Shown here in pieces: positions 26,042 through 34,925 of a stretch of 64,000 bases of DNA. The DNA comes from Candidatus Abyssobacteria bacterium SURF_5. Lineage in GTDB: Bacteria; Abyssobacteria; SURF-5. The notes under the pieces were generated by a model. The model made no database searches and was not told the origin of the DNA. It saw only the letters and a list, made by a program, of their open reading frames with translations. A program made the translations under genes and the position numbers. Every line of letters begins with the position of its first letter. Positions within the stretch are counted from its first letter, which is position 1. The DNA lies in assembly GCA_003598085.1 (NCBI GenBank), contig QZKU01000019.1:1-64000 (forward strand), written 5' to 3'.

Positions 26042-27160
26042 ATGAGAGACATAACCAGGCTATCCATTATCCTTGTTATCACCGCAGCGATAACAGCGCA
26101 ACATTACCTTGTAGGCGTGAGCCACGAAAACATGGAACTACACAATATACATTACTTGTTGTACTTCCTGCCCGTGCTGATGGCCGCCATCTGGTATGGT
26201 TTGATCGGAGGAATTTCTGCCGCCGTTGCGGTCAGCATATTGTATGCTCCTGTTGTGCTCGGACCGATGGGAAGACATGTCTTCACCTCGAACACCCATA
26301 AGGTGCTGGAACTGGTCATCTATAACGTGGTCGGGCTTGTGACAGGATTGCTTTCCGAACGGGAACGGCGCGAGCGAGAAAGCTATCGCCGAACGGCTGA
26401 AAAGCTTCGGGCCGCATACGAGCAGCTTCATGAACAGACAAATATCATGATCGAGACCGAGGAGCAACTGCGGAAGGCGGAGCGGCTAAGCACTTTGGGG
26501 GAATTGGCTGCAGGAATCAGCCACGAGATTCGAAATCCGCTTGCATCAATAAGGGGGACCGCTGAAATTCTGCAGGATATCACAACTCCTCAGGAGAAGC
26601 GGCAGGAGTTCGCGAAATTAATGTTGCACGAGGTTGATCGACTGACTCGTGTTGTGGAGAACTACCTTCGCCTTGCACGGTTTCAGCGATTGAACCGGGA
26701 AAAAGCAAATATGAAGGAAATCCTCTCACGCATGCTTCAGATTGTCGAATCGCAGATGAAACGAAAGAATATCACAATCAGTACTGAGTTCGCTCCCGAT
26801 CTGCCGGAACTCGATCTTGATGTCTCACAAATCGAACAGGCGCTCCTGAATCTTTTGCTGAATTCTGCGGCGGCAATGCCTGATGGAGGCACATTGAGTC
26901 TTGCGAGCTACCTGAGAAAATCCGATGGCGCCGGAGGTGTTGTCGTTGAAGTAAAAGACACAGGGGCGGGAATCGCGCCGGAGCATCTCTCACGTGTTTT
27001 CGAACCTTTCTTCACCACCAGGCAGGACGGAACCGGACTGGGACTTTCCATGGTGAAGCGCATCGTGAAAGCTCACGGAGGTTCAGTCGAGGTTTCAAGT
27101 GAAGTGGGGCATGGAACTTGTGTCACCTTGTTTCTGCCTGACTCGGAGGACAGCCGATGA
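26042..27160 (+). CDS. Membrane sensor histidine kinase, NtrB/AtoS-like
   Basis: A 372-residue sensor kinase. Three to four N-terminal transmembrane helices (DUF4118-like, about residues 5-105) lead to a coiled segment, then the dimerisation/phosphoacceptor helix (LAAGISHEIRNPLASIRGTAE, His near 165). The ATPase domain has N-box LLNLLLNSAAAMPDGG, DTGAGI and GTGLGLSM. No extracellular sensing domain is visible, so the signal may be membrane-borne. The ATG at 26042 begins a proper first helix; a TTG at 26018 is the alternative. It overlaps the response regulator gene by ATGA, so the two form a pair. Confidence 0.9.
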   Translation: MRDITRLSIILVITAAITAQHYLVGVSHENMELHNIHYLLYFLPVLMAAIWYGLIGGISAAVAVSILYAPVVLGPMGRHVFTSNTHKVLELVIYNVVGLVTGLLSERERRERESYRRTAEKLRAAYEQLHEQTNIMIETEEQLRKAERLSTLGELAAGISHEIRNPLASIRGTAEILQDITTPQEKRQEFAKLMLHEVDRLTRVVENYLRLARFQRLNREKANMKEILSRMLQIVESQMKRKNITISTEFAPDLPELDLDVSQIEQALLNLLLNSAAAMPDGGTLSLASYLRKSDGAGGVVVEVKDTGAGIAPEHLSRVFEPFFTTRQDGTGLGLSMVKRIVKAHGGSVEVSSEVGHGTCVTLFLPDSEDSR

Positions 27161-28539
27161 GACCAGAAAAGATTCTGCTGGTCGATGACGACGAGAGCCT
27201 TCGCAAGGTGCTGCATTATAATCTGGAACAGCAAGGTTTCATCGTGTTTCCCGCATCAGACGGCAGCGAAGCATTGCGTCTGTACGACGAGCACGAGCCA
27301 GATCTGGTTATCACCGACATAAAGATGCCGGGCCTCGATGGAATCGACCTGCTGAAGGAGATCAAGCGGCGCGATTTGGAGAAGCTGGTAATCGTGGTCA
27401 CCGCCTTCGGCACTATCGATAATGCGATCGAAGCGATGAAATTGGGCGCCTACGACTATATAACCAAGCCTTTCAATCGAGATGAATTGAAGCTGGTCAT
27501 CCAAAAGGCCCTTGATCTGAAGCGATTGCGCTCGCGCACCTCACTTTTGCAGGCGCAACTGGTGGAAAAATTCAGTTTTGAGAACATCATCGGCGGAAGT
27601 TCGAGGATGGCGCAGGTTTTTGAGATGATCAGGCGGGTAGCCCCCAGTGACGCAACCATCCTGATAAAGGGGGAAAGCGGAACGGGCAAAGAGTTGATCG
27701 CGCGCGCGATCCATTATAACAGTCCCCGGGCCGGCGGCAATTTCGTCGCAGTCAACTGCTCGAGCATTCCTGAGAATCTCCTTGAGAGCGAGCTTTTCGG
27801 CCATAAAAAGGGGGCTTTCACAGGGGCCGTAAGCGATAAGGTGGGAAAATTCGAGCTGTCAAGCGGTGGAACCATTTTCCTGGATGAGGTGGCCGATTTG
27901 CGCTTTGATCTTCAGGCGAAACTGCTGCGCGTACTTCAGGAAAAGGAGATCGAGCGCGTCGGCGATCCAAAACCTATCAAGGTCGATATTCGAGTGGTTG
28001 CCGCTACCAATAAGGATCTCGATGAAATGCTCAAGAACGGCGATTTCCGGGAAGACTTGTACCACCGGATACACGTTGTTCCCATTGTGCTCCCGCCGCT
28101 CAGGGAGCGTAAGGATGACATCCCTCTCCTCGTTCACCACTTCAAGAACAAGTTCAGCGCAGCGGAATGCAAGATCGAGCCCGACGTGATGATCGCCTTT
28201 AGTCGCTACTCCTGGCCCGGCAATGTGCGCGAACTGGAAAATGTGCTTCAGCGCTCGATTTTGCTGCGGAAACACCCGGACCGCCTGACCGTTAAAGATC
28301 TTCCCGATAATATTCTCAATGCTGAACAGCGACTCGACTTCCTGCTGAATGTACCGGAACAAGGTTTGAACCTGGATGATGTGGAGAAAGAACTCCTGCT
28401 CTATAGCCTTCGCAAACACAACTGGAACCAGACGCGTTCGGCCAAGTTTCTGGGGATCACGCGCCAGGCATTGATCTACCGCATGGAAAAATATGCGCTG
28501 AGGGTGGAGAAACCGGAGCAAACAGAAGAAAAAGAATAA
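27157..28539 (+). CDS. Sigma-54-dependent response regulator, NtrC family
   Basis: A 460-residue activator with three domains. The receiver (residues 1-120) has the phosphorylatable Asp in VITDIKMPG and Lys in YITKPF. The AAA+ domain has GESGTGKELIARAI (Walker A), GAFTGA (the sigma-54 contact loop) and GGTIFLDEV. A Fis-type HTH (NQTRSAKFLGITRQALIYRM) is at the C-terminus. It is translationally coupled to the kinase before it. Target promoters would be of the -24/-12 type; I found no convincing one in this window. Confidence 0.93.
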   Translation: MRPEKILLVDDDESLRKVLHYNLEQQGFIVFPASDGSEALRLYDEHEPDLVITDIKMPGLDGIDLLKEIKRRDLEKLVIVVTAFGTIDNAIEAMKLGAYDYITKPFNRDELKLVIQKALDLKRLRSRTSLLQAQLVEKFSFENIIGGSSRMAQVFEMIRRVAPSDATILIKGESGTGKELIARAIHYNSPRAGGNFVAVNCSSIPENLLESELFGHKKGAFTGAVSDKVGKFELSSGGTIFLDEVADLRFDLQAKLLRVLQEKEIERVGDPKPIKVDIRVVAATNKDLDEMLKNGDFREDLYHRIHVVPIVLPPLRERKDDIPLLVHHFKNKFSAAECKIEPDVMIAFSRYSWPGNVRELENVLQRSILLRKHPDRLTVKDLPDNILNAEQRLDFLLNVPEQGLNLDDVEKELLLYSLRKHNWNQTRSAKFLGITRQALIYRMEKYALRVEKPEQTEEKE

Positions 28540-28580
28540 TCGAATTCCGGATATCTCCCGCTAATTGGGAAAAAATTTTA

Positions 28581-28610
28581 TTGAAAACGTAAATTAGGAC
28601 GTGATATAAT
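28581..28610 (+). promoter_or_regulatory. Sigma-70-like promoter of the yggU-pnp-isp-gltX operon
   Basis: TTGAAA (28581-28586), an 18-base spacer with TG two bases before the -10 element, and a perfect TATAAT (28605-28610). Transcription would begin about 60 bases upstream of the GTG start of the DUF167 gene. Confidence 0.65.
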
Positions 28611-28680
28611 CGCGCGACCACAAGAAAATTCGGATGGCGCAAAAGCTCTTGCGACTTGCCTCGAACAGAATCAGGGGGGT

Positions 28681-28953
28681 GTGGTTCTTTCAGTTTGCGT
28701 TCAGCCGAAATCGGCAAGAAATGAGCTGATTGGGCCGGTGGAAGGCTATCTGAAGATAAAGGTAACCGCGCCACCCGTTGAAGGCGCCGCAAACGAAGCG
28801 TGCCGAAAGTTGCTCTCAGATGTTTTCGGTATTGCGAAGGGGCGCGTCCAGGTTATTTCCGGCTCCAAATCGAGGGGGAAAAGGATTCTCCTTCAAGGAC
28901 TGGATGCCGCCGCTGTTGTAAAGCGATTGGAAGACCTGCTGCGGTTGGCATAG
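28681..28953 (+). CDS. DUF167/YggU family protein
   Basis: A 90-residue protein matching the YggU family along its whole length: [33 protein letters not shown] and [12 protein letters not shown]. The fold is known; its function is not settled. The only in-frame start downstream of the promoter is GTG at 28681, with a GGGGGG run directly before it, an unusually close Shine-Dalgarno. In many genomes this family sits next to division or nucleotide genes. Here it is the first gene of an operon leading into purine nucleoside phosphorylase. Confidence 0.8.
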   Translation: MVLSVCVQPKSARNELIGPVEGYLKIKVTAPPVEGAANEACRKLLSDVFGIAKGRVQVISGSKSRGKRILLQGLDAAAVVKRLEDLLRLA

Positions 28954-28984
28954 CTTACTACTCACGAAAGAGGAGAAGAATCAA

Positions 28985-29809
28985 GTGGTTGATCTGGTTC
29001 AGAAGATACAAGAAACGACCGCTTCAATTAGGAAAAGGACCGACATAAAACCAGAGATCGGAATTATTCTCGGCACCGGGCTGGGCTCGCTGGTCAAAAC
29101 CATAAAAGGGAAAAAGGCGCTTCCGTACGACGAGCTCCCGAACTTTCCGGTTTCGACAGTGATGAGTCACGAAAATCAAATGGTGTTCGGAAGAATCGGC
29201 GAACACCCCGTTGCAGCCATGCAGGGCCGCTTTCATTACTACGAAGGCTATACGATGCAGGAGGTTACCTTCCCGGTGCGCGTCATGAAGGCGCTCGGTA
29301 TCAAGACGCTCGTGGTTTCCAATGCCGCCGGCGGCATGAATCCTCAATTCAAGTCCGGAGATTTGATGGTAATCAGCGACCACATCAACCTGATGAACGA
29401 TAACCCGTTGCGCGGCCGAAACGACGATCGGCTCGGCCCGAGATTTCCCGACATGTGCGAACCCTATGATAGCGGCCTCATCGACCTGCTGGAGAAAGTC
29501 GCGCTCGATGAGAAAATTCCTCTGAAGCGCGGCGTCTATGTCGCAGTGCCCGGCCCGAACCTCGAAACAAGGGCCGAATACCGATTCCTGCGATCCATTG
29601 GCGCCGACGCCGTGGGAATGTCCACCGTCCCGGAGGTCATTGTCGCCGTGCATGCCGGACTCAAGGTCCTCGGCATAAGCGTCATCACCGACGAATGCTT
29701 TCCCGATGCCTTGAAACCGGCTAACATCGATATAATACTAAAGGTTGCGGCCGAGGCTGAACCCAAGCTCGGCCGACTCATCAGTAAAACCATTACGTCC
29801 ATGAAATGA
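28985..29809 (+). CDS. Purine nucleoside phosphorylase (inosine/guanosine type)
   Basis: A 274-residue trimeric-type PNP that splits purine nucleosides with phosphate into base plus ribose-1-phosphate. Motifs: [13 protein letters not shown] at the N-terminus, [44 protein letters not shown] and [16 protein letters not shown], with a late Asn in [10 protein letters not shown] replaced by Asp, where human PNP has Asn. The start is GTG with AGAGGAG eight to ten bases upstream. It belongs to salvage and could feed ribose-1-phosphate to carbon metabolism. Confidence 0.9.
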   Translation: MVDLVQKIQETTASIRKRTDIKPEIGIILGTGLGSLVKTIKGKKALPYDELPNFPVSTVMSHENQMVFGRIGEHPVAAMQGRFHYYEGYTMQEVTFPVRVMKALGIKTLVVSNAAGGMNPQFKSGDLMVISDHINLMNDNPLRGRNDDRLGPRFPDMCEPYDSGLIDLLEKVALDEKIPLKRGVYVAVPGPNLETRAEYRFLRSIGADAVGMSTVPEVIVAVHAGLKVLGISVITDECFPDALKPANIDIILKVAAEAEPKLGRLISKTITSMK

Positions 29810-29844
29810 GAAATATGTCTGAAAAAGGGAAAGGAGGTGAAATG

Positions 29845-30846
29845 ATGGTTACATTTGTAGCAAGAGTGCTTCTGATCGTTTTCAGTGCTTCCATTGGATA
29901 TGTCATCGGAAACACGTTCGGAGTACTTCAACCCTGGCATTCGCTGCTCGGAATGCTCCTCGGTGGTGCGGTGGGATTCTTTATCATCGGCATCGAGTTC
30001 GTCATCAAGAACTTTTCTTTTGAAGGGTTAGTCGCGCCAACAGTAGGACTCATCCTTGGAATGGTTACTGCAAGCTTCATCGTCGGATGGCTCGACCTCG
30101 TGCTTCCAAGCTCGTTTGTTGTGTTCAGCAATATCAAGCACTTCTTAACGATAGTGCTCATGCTCTTCCTCGGATATCTCGGCTTCACCGTCGGACTCAA
30201 GCAGAAGGGCGACCTGAGGATTCTGCCCGCCCCAACGTTCGGCCGTAATTCCCTGACCTCGCCGAAAGTGCTTGATACGAGCGTTATTATTGACGGACGC
30301 GTGGCCGATATCTGCAAACTTGGCTTTATCGAGGGCTCACTCGTTATTCCGCGGTTCGTCCTTGCGGAATTGCAGAATATCGCCGATTCGCCCGAGCCGC
30401 TTCGCCGTACCCGGGGAAGACGCGGACTCGATATCCTGAACGAGATACAAAAACAGGTGGCCATCGACGTTCGCATCAGCGAAGTCGATTATCCCGAGGT
30501 GCGCGAGGTAGACTCGAAGCTCGTCAAACTCGCGAAACAGCTCCGGGGAAAAATCGTCACCAACGACTTCAACCTGAACAAGGTCGCACAGTTCCAGGGA
30601 ATCGAAGTGCTGAACGTCAACGACCTGGCGAACGCGCTGAAGCCGATCGTACTGCCGGACGAGGATTTTATCATCAAGATCATCAAAGAAGGCAAAGAAT
30701 CCGGACAGGGTGTCGGTTATCTTGATGACGGAACGATGGTGGTCGTTGAAAACGGCTCCAAATTGATCGGCAGAGAAGTAAAGGTGACTGTTACCAGCGT
30801 CCTCCAGACGTCGGCTGGTCAGATGATCTTCACCAAGATCAAATGA
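29845..30846 (+). CDS. PIN/TRAM-domain membrane protein (YacL-like)
   Basis: A 333-residue protein with four N-terminal transmembrane helices, then a PIN nuclease-like domain ([20 protein letters not shown], with acidic residues also in [13 protein letters not shown]) and a C-terminal TRAM domain ([21 protein letters not shown]) that should bind RNA. It matches the YacL family of putative membrane-bound RNases. A perfect AAGGAGGTGA at 29831-29840 marks the start at 29845 (or 29842), in preference to the in-frame ATG at 29806. The next gene, ispD, overlaps by ATGA, a linkage common for yacL in many bacteria. Confidence 0.9.
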   Translation: MVTFVARVLLIVFSASIGYVIGNTFGVLQPWHSLLGMLLGGAVGFFIIGIEFVIKNFSFEGLVAPTVGLILGMVTASFIVGWLDLVLPSSFVVFSNIKHFLTIVLMLFLGYLGFTVGLKQKGDLRILPAPTFGRNSLTSPKVLDTSVIIDGRVADICKLGFIEGSLVIPRFVLAELQNIADSPEPLRRTRGRRGLDILNEIQKQVAIDVRISEVDYPEVREVDSKLVKLAKQLRGKIVTNDFNLNKVAQFQGIEVLNVNDLANALKPIVLPDEDFIIKIIKEGKESGQGVGYLDDGTMVVVENGSKLIGREVKVTVTSVLQTSAGQMIFTKIK

Positions 30847-31592
30847 ACCCGTTGAAGGCGCCCTCCGCCCAGCAAACTGCGGCTTCCCCAGACGCAAGTG
30901 AGGCAACCCTTTATTTTCGGGCCGCCGCAATCGTGCCGGCCGCCGGACAGGGTATTCGTATGCGCCTGGGAAAACCAAAGGCGTTGCTGCCTCTGCTCGG
31001 TCGCCCGATGCTCGGATGGACCCTCGATCCTATCCAACAGGTGGGACTGTTCTCGAGCATCCTCGTTGCATGCCCGCCCGGAGAAGAAACCGCCTTTCAC
31101 GATTCGCTTGCGCCAGTTTTCGGTTCCGTCCGCTTTGTCGCCGGAGGTAGGACCCGTCAGGAGTCGGTCCAGAATTGCCTCGAACAGATTCCGGTCGACT
31201 ACGATCTTGTTGCCATTCACGATGGCGCACGCCCCCTGGTAACCCGGGCGCTTCTTCGAGATACCCTAACCAAGGCCGCCCAAGTAGGGGCTGCGGTCGC
31301 GGCAGTCAGAAGTAAAGATACAGTAAAGGAATGCAACGAGCGGGGTGTCATCGAACGAACGTTTGTTCGAGAAAACCTGCGCCTCGTGCAGACGCCGCAA
31401 TGCTTCAGGCTCGAGTTGATCCTGCAGGCTTATGAAAAAGCCAGATTCGATCTCTTCTCCGCTACCGATGATTCGGCTATCGTCGAACGACTCGGCGTCG
31501 ATGTGCATGTGGTCGAGGGATCATACGAAAATATCAAGGTAACTACTCCGGAAGACATCATTGTCTGTGAAGAGTTGCTCAGAAGGAGATAA
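30843..31592 (+). CDS. ispD: 2-C-methyl-D-erythritol 4-phosphate cytidylyltransferase
   Basis: A 249-residue MEP-pathway enzyme joining MEP and CTP to give CDP-ME. After about 25 extra N-terminal residues comes [21 protein letters not shown], the nucleotide-binding loop, and later IHDGARPLV and [12 protein letters not shown]. It overlaps the yacL-like gene by ATGA and ispF follows after five bases, an arrangement seen widely and sometimes fused. Shows that the organism makes isoprenoids by the non-mevalonate route, relevant to the lipid genes later in the window. Confidence 0.94.
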   Translation: MNPLKAPSAQQTAASPDASEATLYFRAAAIVPAAGQGIRMRLGKPKALLPLLGRPMLGWTLDPIQQVGLFSSILVACPPGEETAFHDSLAPVFGSVRFVAGGRTRQESVQNCLEQIPVDYDLVAIHDGARPLVTRALLRDTLTKAAQVGAAVAAVRSKDTVKECNERGVIERTFVRENLRLVQTPQCFRLELILQAYEKARFDLFSATDDSAIVERLGVDVHVVEGSYENIKVTTPEDIIVCEELLRRR

Positions 31593-31597
31593 CTATC

Positions 31598-32077
31598 GTG
31601 AGGATCGGCTTGGGCTACGATATCCATCGTTTGGCGCCATCGGAAACCGGGATCATACTCGGCGGCGTACAGATACCGCTGAACAGGCGTTTGGTCGGGC
31701 ATTCCGACGGTGATGCACTATGCCATGCAATCATCGACGCACTGCTCGGAGCCGCGAATCTCGGAGATATCGGCCAAAAATTCCCGGACACCGATTTGAC
31801 ATACAAGGACATCTCGAGTCTTGAACTTCTGAAACGGACGGCTGCATGGCTGCGTTCCGCTGGTTTTGCCGTCATAAATATCGATGCCGTCGTCGTGGCC
31901 GAGGTTCCGCGCGTGGCGCCCCATAAGGAGGAGATGGCGCGAAATATCGCCGCCATACTGGGCATCGACCCTTCTCGGGTAAGTATCAAGGGAAAGACAG
32001 CGGAAGGTCTGGGGGCCATTGGCGCGGGTGAGGCCCTCTGCGTTCACGCCGTCGCCTTGGTAGAAGAGGAAAAATGA
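31598..32077 (+). CDS. ispF: 2-C-methyl-D-erythritol 2,4-cyclodiphosphate synthase
   Basis: A 159-residue MEP-pathway enzyme that cyclises CDP-ME phosphate. RIGLGYDIHRL gives the zinc-binding Asp-X-His, HSDGDALCHAIIDALLGA the second signature, and KGKTAEGLGAIGAGEAL the C-terminal one. The start is GTG with AGAAGGAG upstream. It overlaps gltX by ATGA. Confidence 0.95.
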   Translation: MRIGLGYDIHRLAPSETGIILGGVQIPLNRRLVGHSDGDALCHAIIDALLGAANLGDIGQKFPDTDLTYKDISSLELLKRTAAWLRSAGFAVINIDAVVVAEVPRVAPHKEEMARNIAAILGIDPSRVSIKGKTAEGLGAIGAGEALCVHAVALVEEEK

Positions 32078-33525
32078 GCGAAGTGCGCGTCAGATTTGCG
32101 CCGAGTCCGACAGGCTACCTGCACATTGGCGGTGCGAGGACGGCGTTGATCAACTGGGCGTTCGCCAGGCGTCATGGCGGCATCTTCATATTGCGCATTG
32201 AGGATACGGACGTGGTGCGTTCGACCATGGCGTCGTTTGAATCGATCATTGCTTCCTTGAAATGGCTGGGGCTGGAGTGGGATGAGGGCGCCGAGAAAGG
32301 CGGTCCGTATGGTCCATATCATCAATCGGAGAATTTCGCCAACTACAAACAGAAGGCGGATGAGCTGCTGAAATCGGGTCACGCTTATCATTGTTATTGT
32401 CTGCCGGACGAACTGGACGAAAGACGTAAGCTGGCGCTGAAGGAGGGGGGGCCGTCCGGATACGACAAGCGGTGCCGAAGTCTTTCGGCGGCGCAGGTGG
32501 CTGAGTTCGCGAGCAAAGGAAGACAGCCGGTAGTGAGGTTCAAGGTGCCCGACGACCGGTCCATTATCGTTGACGACATCGTCCGCGGACGCGTCACGTT
32601 CGCACGCGGCATCATCAGCGACTTTGTCATTTTGCGAGCCGATCAGACGCCGACTTTCCATTTTGCCAACGTGATCGACGATTTGCGGATGCGGATTACA
32701 CATGTGATCCGGGGAGAAGACCACCTCTCGAACACTCCGCGCCACGTGCTGCTCTTCGAGGCCTTTGGCGCGCGCCCGCCGAAGTTCGCCCATCTCTCGC
32801 TGATACTCGGCCCCGATGGCGCGCGTCTGAGCAAACGACACGGCGCGACGGCGGTCGAGGAGTTTCGTGATGCCGGCTACCTTCCTGAGGCGCTCGTCAA
32901 CTGGCTTGCGCTCCTCGGTTTTGCGCCGCCGGACGGCAACGAAGTTTTCGGCATGAATGAATTTGCTCAGGAATTCGATCTGAACGTTCTGGGCAAAAGC
33001 GCGGCGATCTTCGACCGCGCCAAGCTCGACTGGCTCAACGGCACGTACATTCGCAAGATGCCGCCCGAGCGGCTCGGACAGCTCTGCAGGCCGTACCTCG
33101 AGCGGGCGGGCTACGATATGTCCGCATATAGCGATGCCGCTCTCGGCGAAATCGCCGTCTCTATCAGAGGAAACATGGCAGTGCTTTCCGATAGCGTCGA
33201 GCAGGCGGCGCCGTATTTCAAGACCATCGAAGATCTCCTCGAAGCGGACGCACGCGAATATCTGAAAGCCAATGCTGTCTCGAGGGGTGTTCTGACTGCG
33301 TTCGCGGAGGAGTTGAGGAATCGGCAGAAAATTGAATTGACCGATGTATCGGCAATTGGAAAATCCATTCAGAAGACCACAGGCGTGAAAGGCAAAGAGC
33401 TGTATATGCCCATCCGCGCCGCCGTCACTGGCAGACTTCACGGCCCCGAATTGGCGAAGGCGATTCCACTGCTGGGCAAAGAGAAATGCCTGCAACGCGT
33501 CGAGCGGGTGCTGGAACTGCTTTGA
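32074..33525 (+). CDS. gltX: Glutamyl-tRNA synthetase
   Basis: A 483-residue class I synthetase charging tRNA-Glu. The HIGH motif is in SPTGYLHIGGARTALINW and the KMSKS-equivalent in RLSKRHGATAV; VRFKVPDD and GEDHLSNTPRHVLL are also family-typical. The C-terminal anticodon-binding part is complete (ends VERVLELL). It is the last gene of the operon starting at 28681 and overlaps ispF by four bases. A 608-codon open frame on the opposite strand (32044-33870) is its codon-bias shadow. Confidence 0.95.
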   Translation: MSEVRVRFAPSPTGYLHIGGARTALINWAFARRHGGIFILRIEDTDVVRSTMASFESIIASLKWLGLEWDEGAEKGGPYGPYHQSENFANYKQKADELLKSGHAYHCYCLPDELDERRKLALKEGGPSGYDKRCRSLSAAQVAEFASKGRQPVVRFKVPDDRSIIVDDIVRGRVTFARGIISDFVILRADQTPTFHFANVIDDLRMRITHVIRGEDHLSNTPRHVLLFEAFGARPPKFAHLSLILGPDGARLSKRHGATAVEEFRDAGYLPEALVNWLALLGFAPPDGNEVFGMNEFAQEFDLNVLGKSAAIFDRAKLDWLNGTYIRKMPPERLGQLCRPYLERAGYDMSAYSDAALGEIAVSIRGNMAVLSDSVEQAAPYFKTIEDLLEADAREYLKANAVSRGVLTAFAEELRNRQKIELTDVSAIGKSIQKTTGVKGKELYMPIRAAVTGRLHGPELAKAIPLLGKEKCLQRVERVLELL

Positions 33526-33547
33526 TGCTGTAACCTGCAGAAAAAAC

Positions 33548-33576
33548 TTGCATTCAACAAAAGGCTCTGGTAGAAT
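33548..33576 (+). promoter_or_regulatory. Sigma-70-like promoter of the HU gene
   Basis: TTGCAT (33548-33553), a 17-base spacer ending in TGG, then TAGAAT (33571-33576). It lies about 100 bases before the GTG start of HU, leaving a leader of about 90 bases. Confidence 0.6.
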
Positions 33577-33676
33577 TACGCCCGATTCAGTGATCGCAAG
33601 AAGTTGCCTCAAAATATTGGTTCGAGTTCCACGAGGGCGAATCTCAGGGGAAAGGATAACAGGGGGTGACGTCGAA

Positions 33677-33949
33677 GTGACTAAACAAGAACTTGTCGAC
33701 ATCGTGTCAGAAAAGAGCGGCCTCACCAAGAAGGAAACTGGAACGGTCGTTGACATAATCCTGAATACCATAACCGAAACCATGAAGCGCGGCGAGAAAG
33801 TGTCGCTCGTCGGTTTCGGTACGTTCGACATAAAACGGCGCAAAGCCCGTGAAGGCCGCAATCCCGCCACGGGCGAAACAATTCAGATAGAATCGCGAGT
33901 CGTGCCCTCGTTCAAAGCCGGCCGCCAGCTCAAGGAAGCGCTGTCCTAA
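33677..33949 (+). CDS. HU/IHF family DNA-binding protein
   Basis: A 90-residue histone-like protein: TKQELVDIVSEKSGLTKKE, then VGFGTFDIKRRKAREGRNPATGE, the beta-arm signature, ending at the usual C-terminal helix. The GTG at 33677 with AGGGGGTGA upstream gives exactly the family length; the longer frame beginning at 33548 would be inside the promoter. Binds and bends DNA in the nucleoid; the pattern fits either HU or IHF subunits. The next gene is a MerR-type regulator, the arrangement found around ihfA in proteobacteria. Confidence 0.92.
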   Translation: MTKQELVDIVSEKSGLTKKETGTVVDIILNTITETMKRGEKVSLVGFGTFDIKRRKAREGRNPATGETIQIESRVVPSFKAGRQLKEALS

Positions 33950-34046
33950 CGCCTTCTGAATCGCGGCTGCTCTTTTCTTCATTCGGAAAGCTTCTCAGTC
34001 GGGGTATGCCCCGGGAAGGCCTGTTATCGGGGGCGCTTCGGGTGAT

Positions 34047-34406
34047 GTGGTGACCATGGATGGAAAAGCACCCAGGAAGATCTACTTCTCCATCGGAGAA
34101 GTCAGCGCGATGACCGACATTCCTCAGCACGTGCTCCGCTATTGGGAAGACGTATTCCCCACGCTCAACCCGCCGAAACGGCGCAATGGCAGCCGGGCCT
34201 ATCGCCAGCAGGACATCGAAAAGGTGCGCCTGATCAAGCGCCTGCTCTATAGCGAAGGCTACACCATCCGGGGCGCGCGCAAGAAGCTGCGCGATGAAAA
34301 AATCGAGACCGAAAAAGCGGAGAAGGCGCACACGTTTTCCGATGCGCTTTCCGATGTCGAGAGACGGCTGCAGAATATCATCGAGATGCTCGACTCGGGC
34401 GTCTGA
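34047..34406 (+). CDS. MerR-family transcriptional regulator
   Basis: A 119-residue protein with an N-terminal winged-helix domain (FSIGEVSAMTDIPQHVLRYWE, RRNGSRAYRQQDIEKVRLIKRLLY, GYTIRGARKKL), the MerR layout. About 30 residues follow and no cysteine-rich sensing domain, so it is of the short type found beside ihfA and pheT in many proteobacteria. It starts at one of two adjacent GTG codons or the ATG at 34056. Target unknown. Confidence 0.85.
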   Translation: MVTMDGKAPRKIYFSIGEVSAMTDIPQHVLRYWEDVFPTLNPPKRRNGSRAYRQQDIEKVRLIKRLLYSEGYTIRGARKKLRDEKIETEKAEKAHTFSDALSDVERRLQNIIEMLDSGV

Positions 34407-34447
34407 CAATCTTCAACCTGCCCTTTTCCTGATGCGGCGCCGAATCT

Positions 34448-34517
34448 CATTTTGCATTTCAAAATACCGCCTTCGGTTCATCTTGGACGGGAGTGGTTCA
34501 AGTTGAAATGCAAAATG
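34448..34517. repeat. 15-bp perfect inverted repeat with 40-bp spacer
   Basis: CATTTTGCATTTCAA (34448-34462) and its exact complement TTGAAATGCAAAATG (34503-34517) flank about 40 bases in the MerR-tRNA gap. It could be the ends of a tiny non-autonomous element, a stem of a small RNA or a transcriptional signal; no target duplication was recognised. Confidence 0.6.
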
Positions 34518-34619
34518 GATGATAGGGGAGTGGAAAGAACGCAGAGTTGAGCATCTTGCCTTTGGACAGAAGAACAATCTGAAGGTTCAGGAAGGCTACC
34601 GGTTCTTTTCGCCTTCAGC

Positions 34620-34648
34620 TTGAGTTTTGCCTCAACGTGCGATACAAT
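34620..34648 (+). promoter_or_regulatory. Promoter of tRNA-Pro
   Basis: TTGAGT (34620-34625), a 17-base spacer and TACAAT (34643-34648), placing the transcription start about a dozen bases before the mature tRNA. Confidence 0.6.
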
Positions 34649-34666
34649 AAGCTTGAAAGACACCAT

Positions 34667-34740
34667 CGGGGCGTGGCGCAGTTGGTTAGCGTGCTTGACT
34701 GGGGGTCAAGAGGTCGCTGGTTCAAATCCAGTCGCCCCGA
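34667..34740 (+). tRNA. tRNA-Pro (anticodon GGG)
   Basis: Folds by hand into a full cloverleaf: acceptor CGGGGCG/CGCCCCG, D-arm GCGC with loop AGTTGGTTA, anticodon stem CTTGA/TCAAG around loop CTGGGGG (anticodon GGG), T-arm GCTGG/CCAGT with loop TTCAAAT, discriminator A. The 3' CCA is not encoded. A promoter lies directly upstream and a hairpin directly downstream. Confidence 0.93.
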
Positions 34741-34761
34741 CCCAGGCAGATCGTTGATCTG

Positions 34762-34798
34762 AGGCCACTTGGGAAGCAGCCCGAGTGGCCTTAATCCT
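34762..34798 (+). terminator. Putative terminator after tRNA-Pro
   Basis: A 12-bp stem AGGCCACTTGGG/CCCGAGTGGCCT (one wobble) with a six-base loop, followed by a weak T-rich tail TAATCCTTT. Placed 21 bases after the tRNA. Confidence 0.6.
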
Positions 34799-34925
34799 TT
34801 CCAGTAAGAGATATGACCCATCTCCTTCTTTACGTCATCGACCGACTCGTGAAAGGTTCCGACGGCGATGCACCTGATAATGTAAACTACGATATATAAA
34901 ATATCCGGAACCCGAGAACAACTGG

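Noticed and set aside
33548-33676. Upstream extension of the HU gene
   Set aside because: It begins inside the -35 promoter box and adds 43 non-conserved residues; the GTG at 33677 has a Shine-Dalgarno sequence and gives the family length.
32044-33870. 608-codon open frame on the minus strand
   Set aside because: It is fully antisense to gltX, whose HIGH and KMSKS motifs are intact; the antisense product has no recognisable domain and arises from codon bias.
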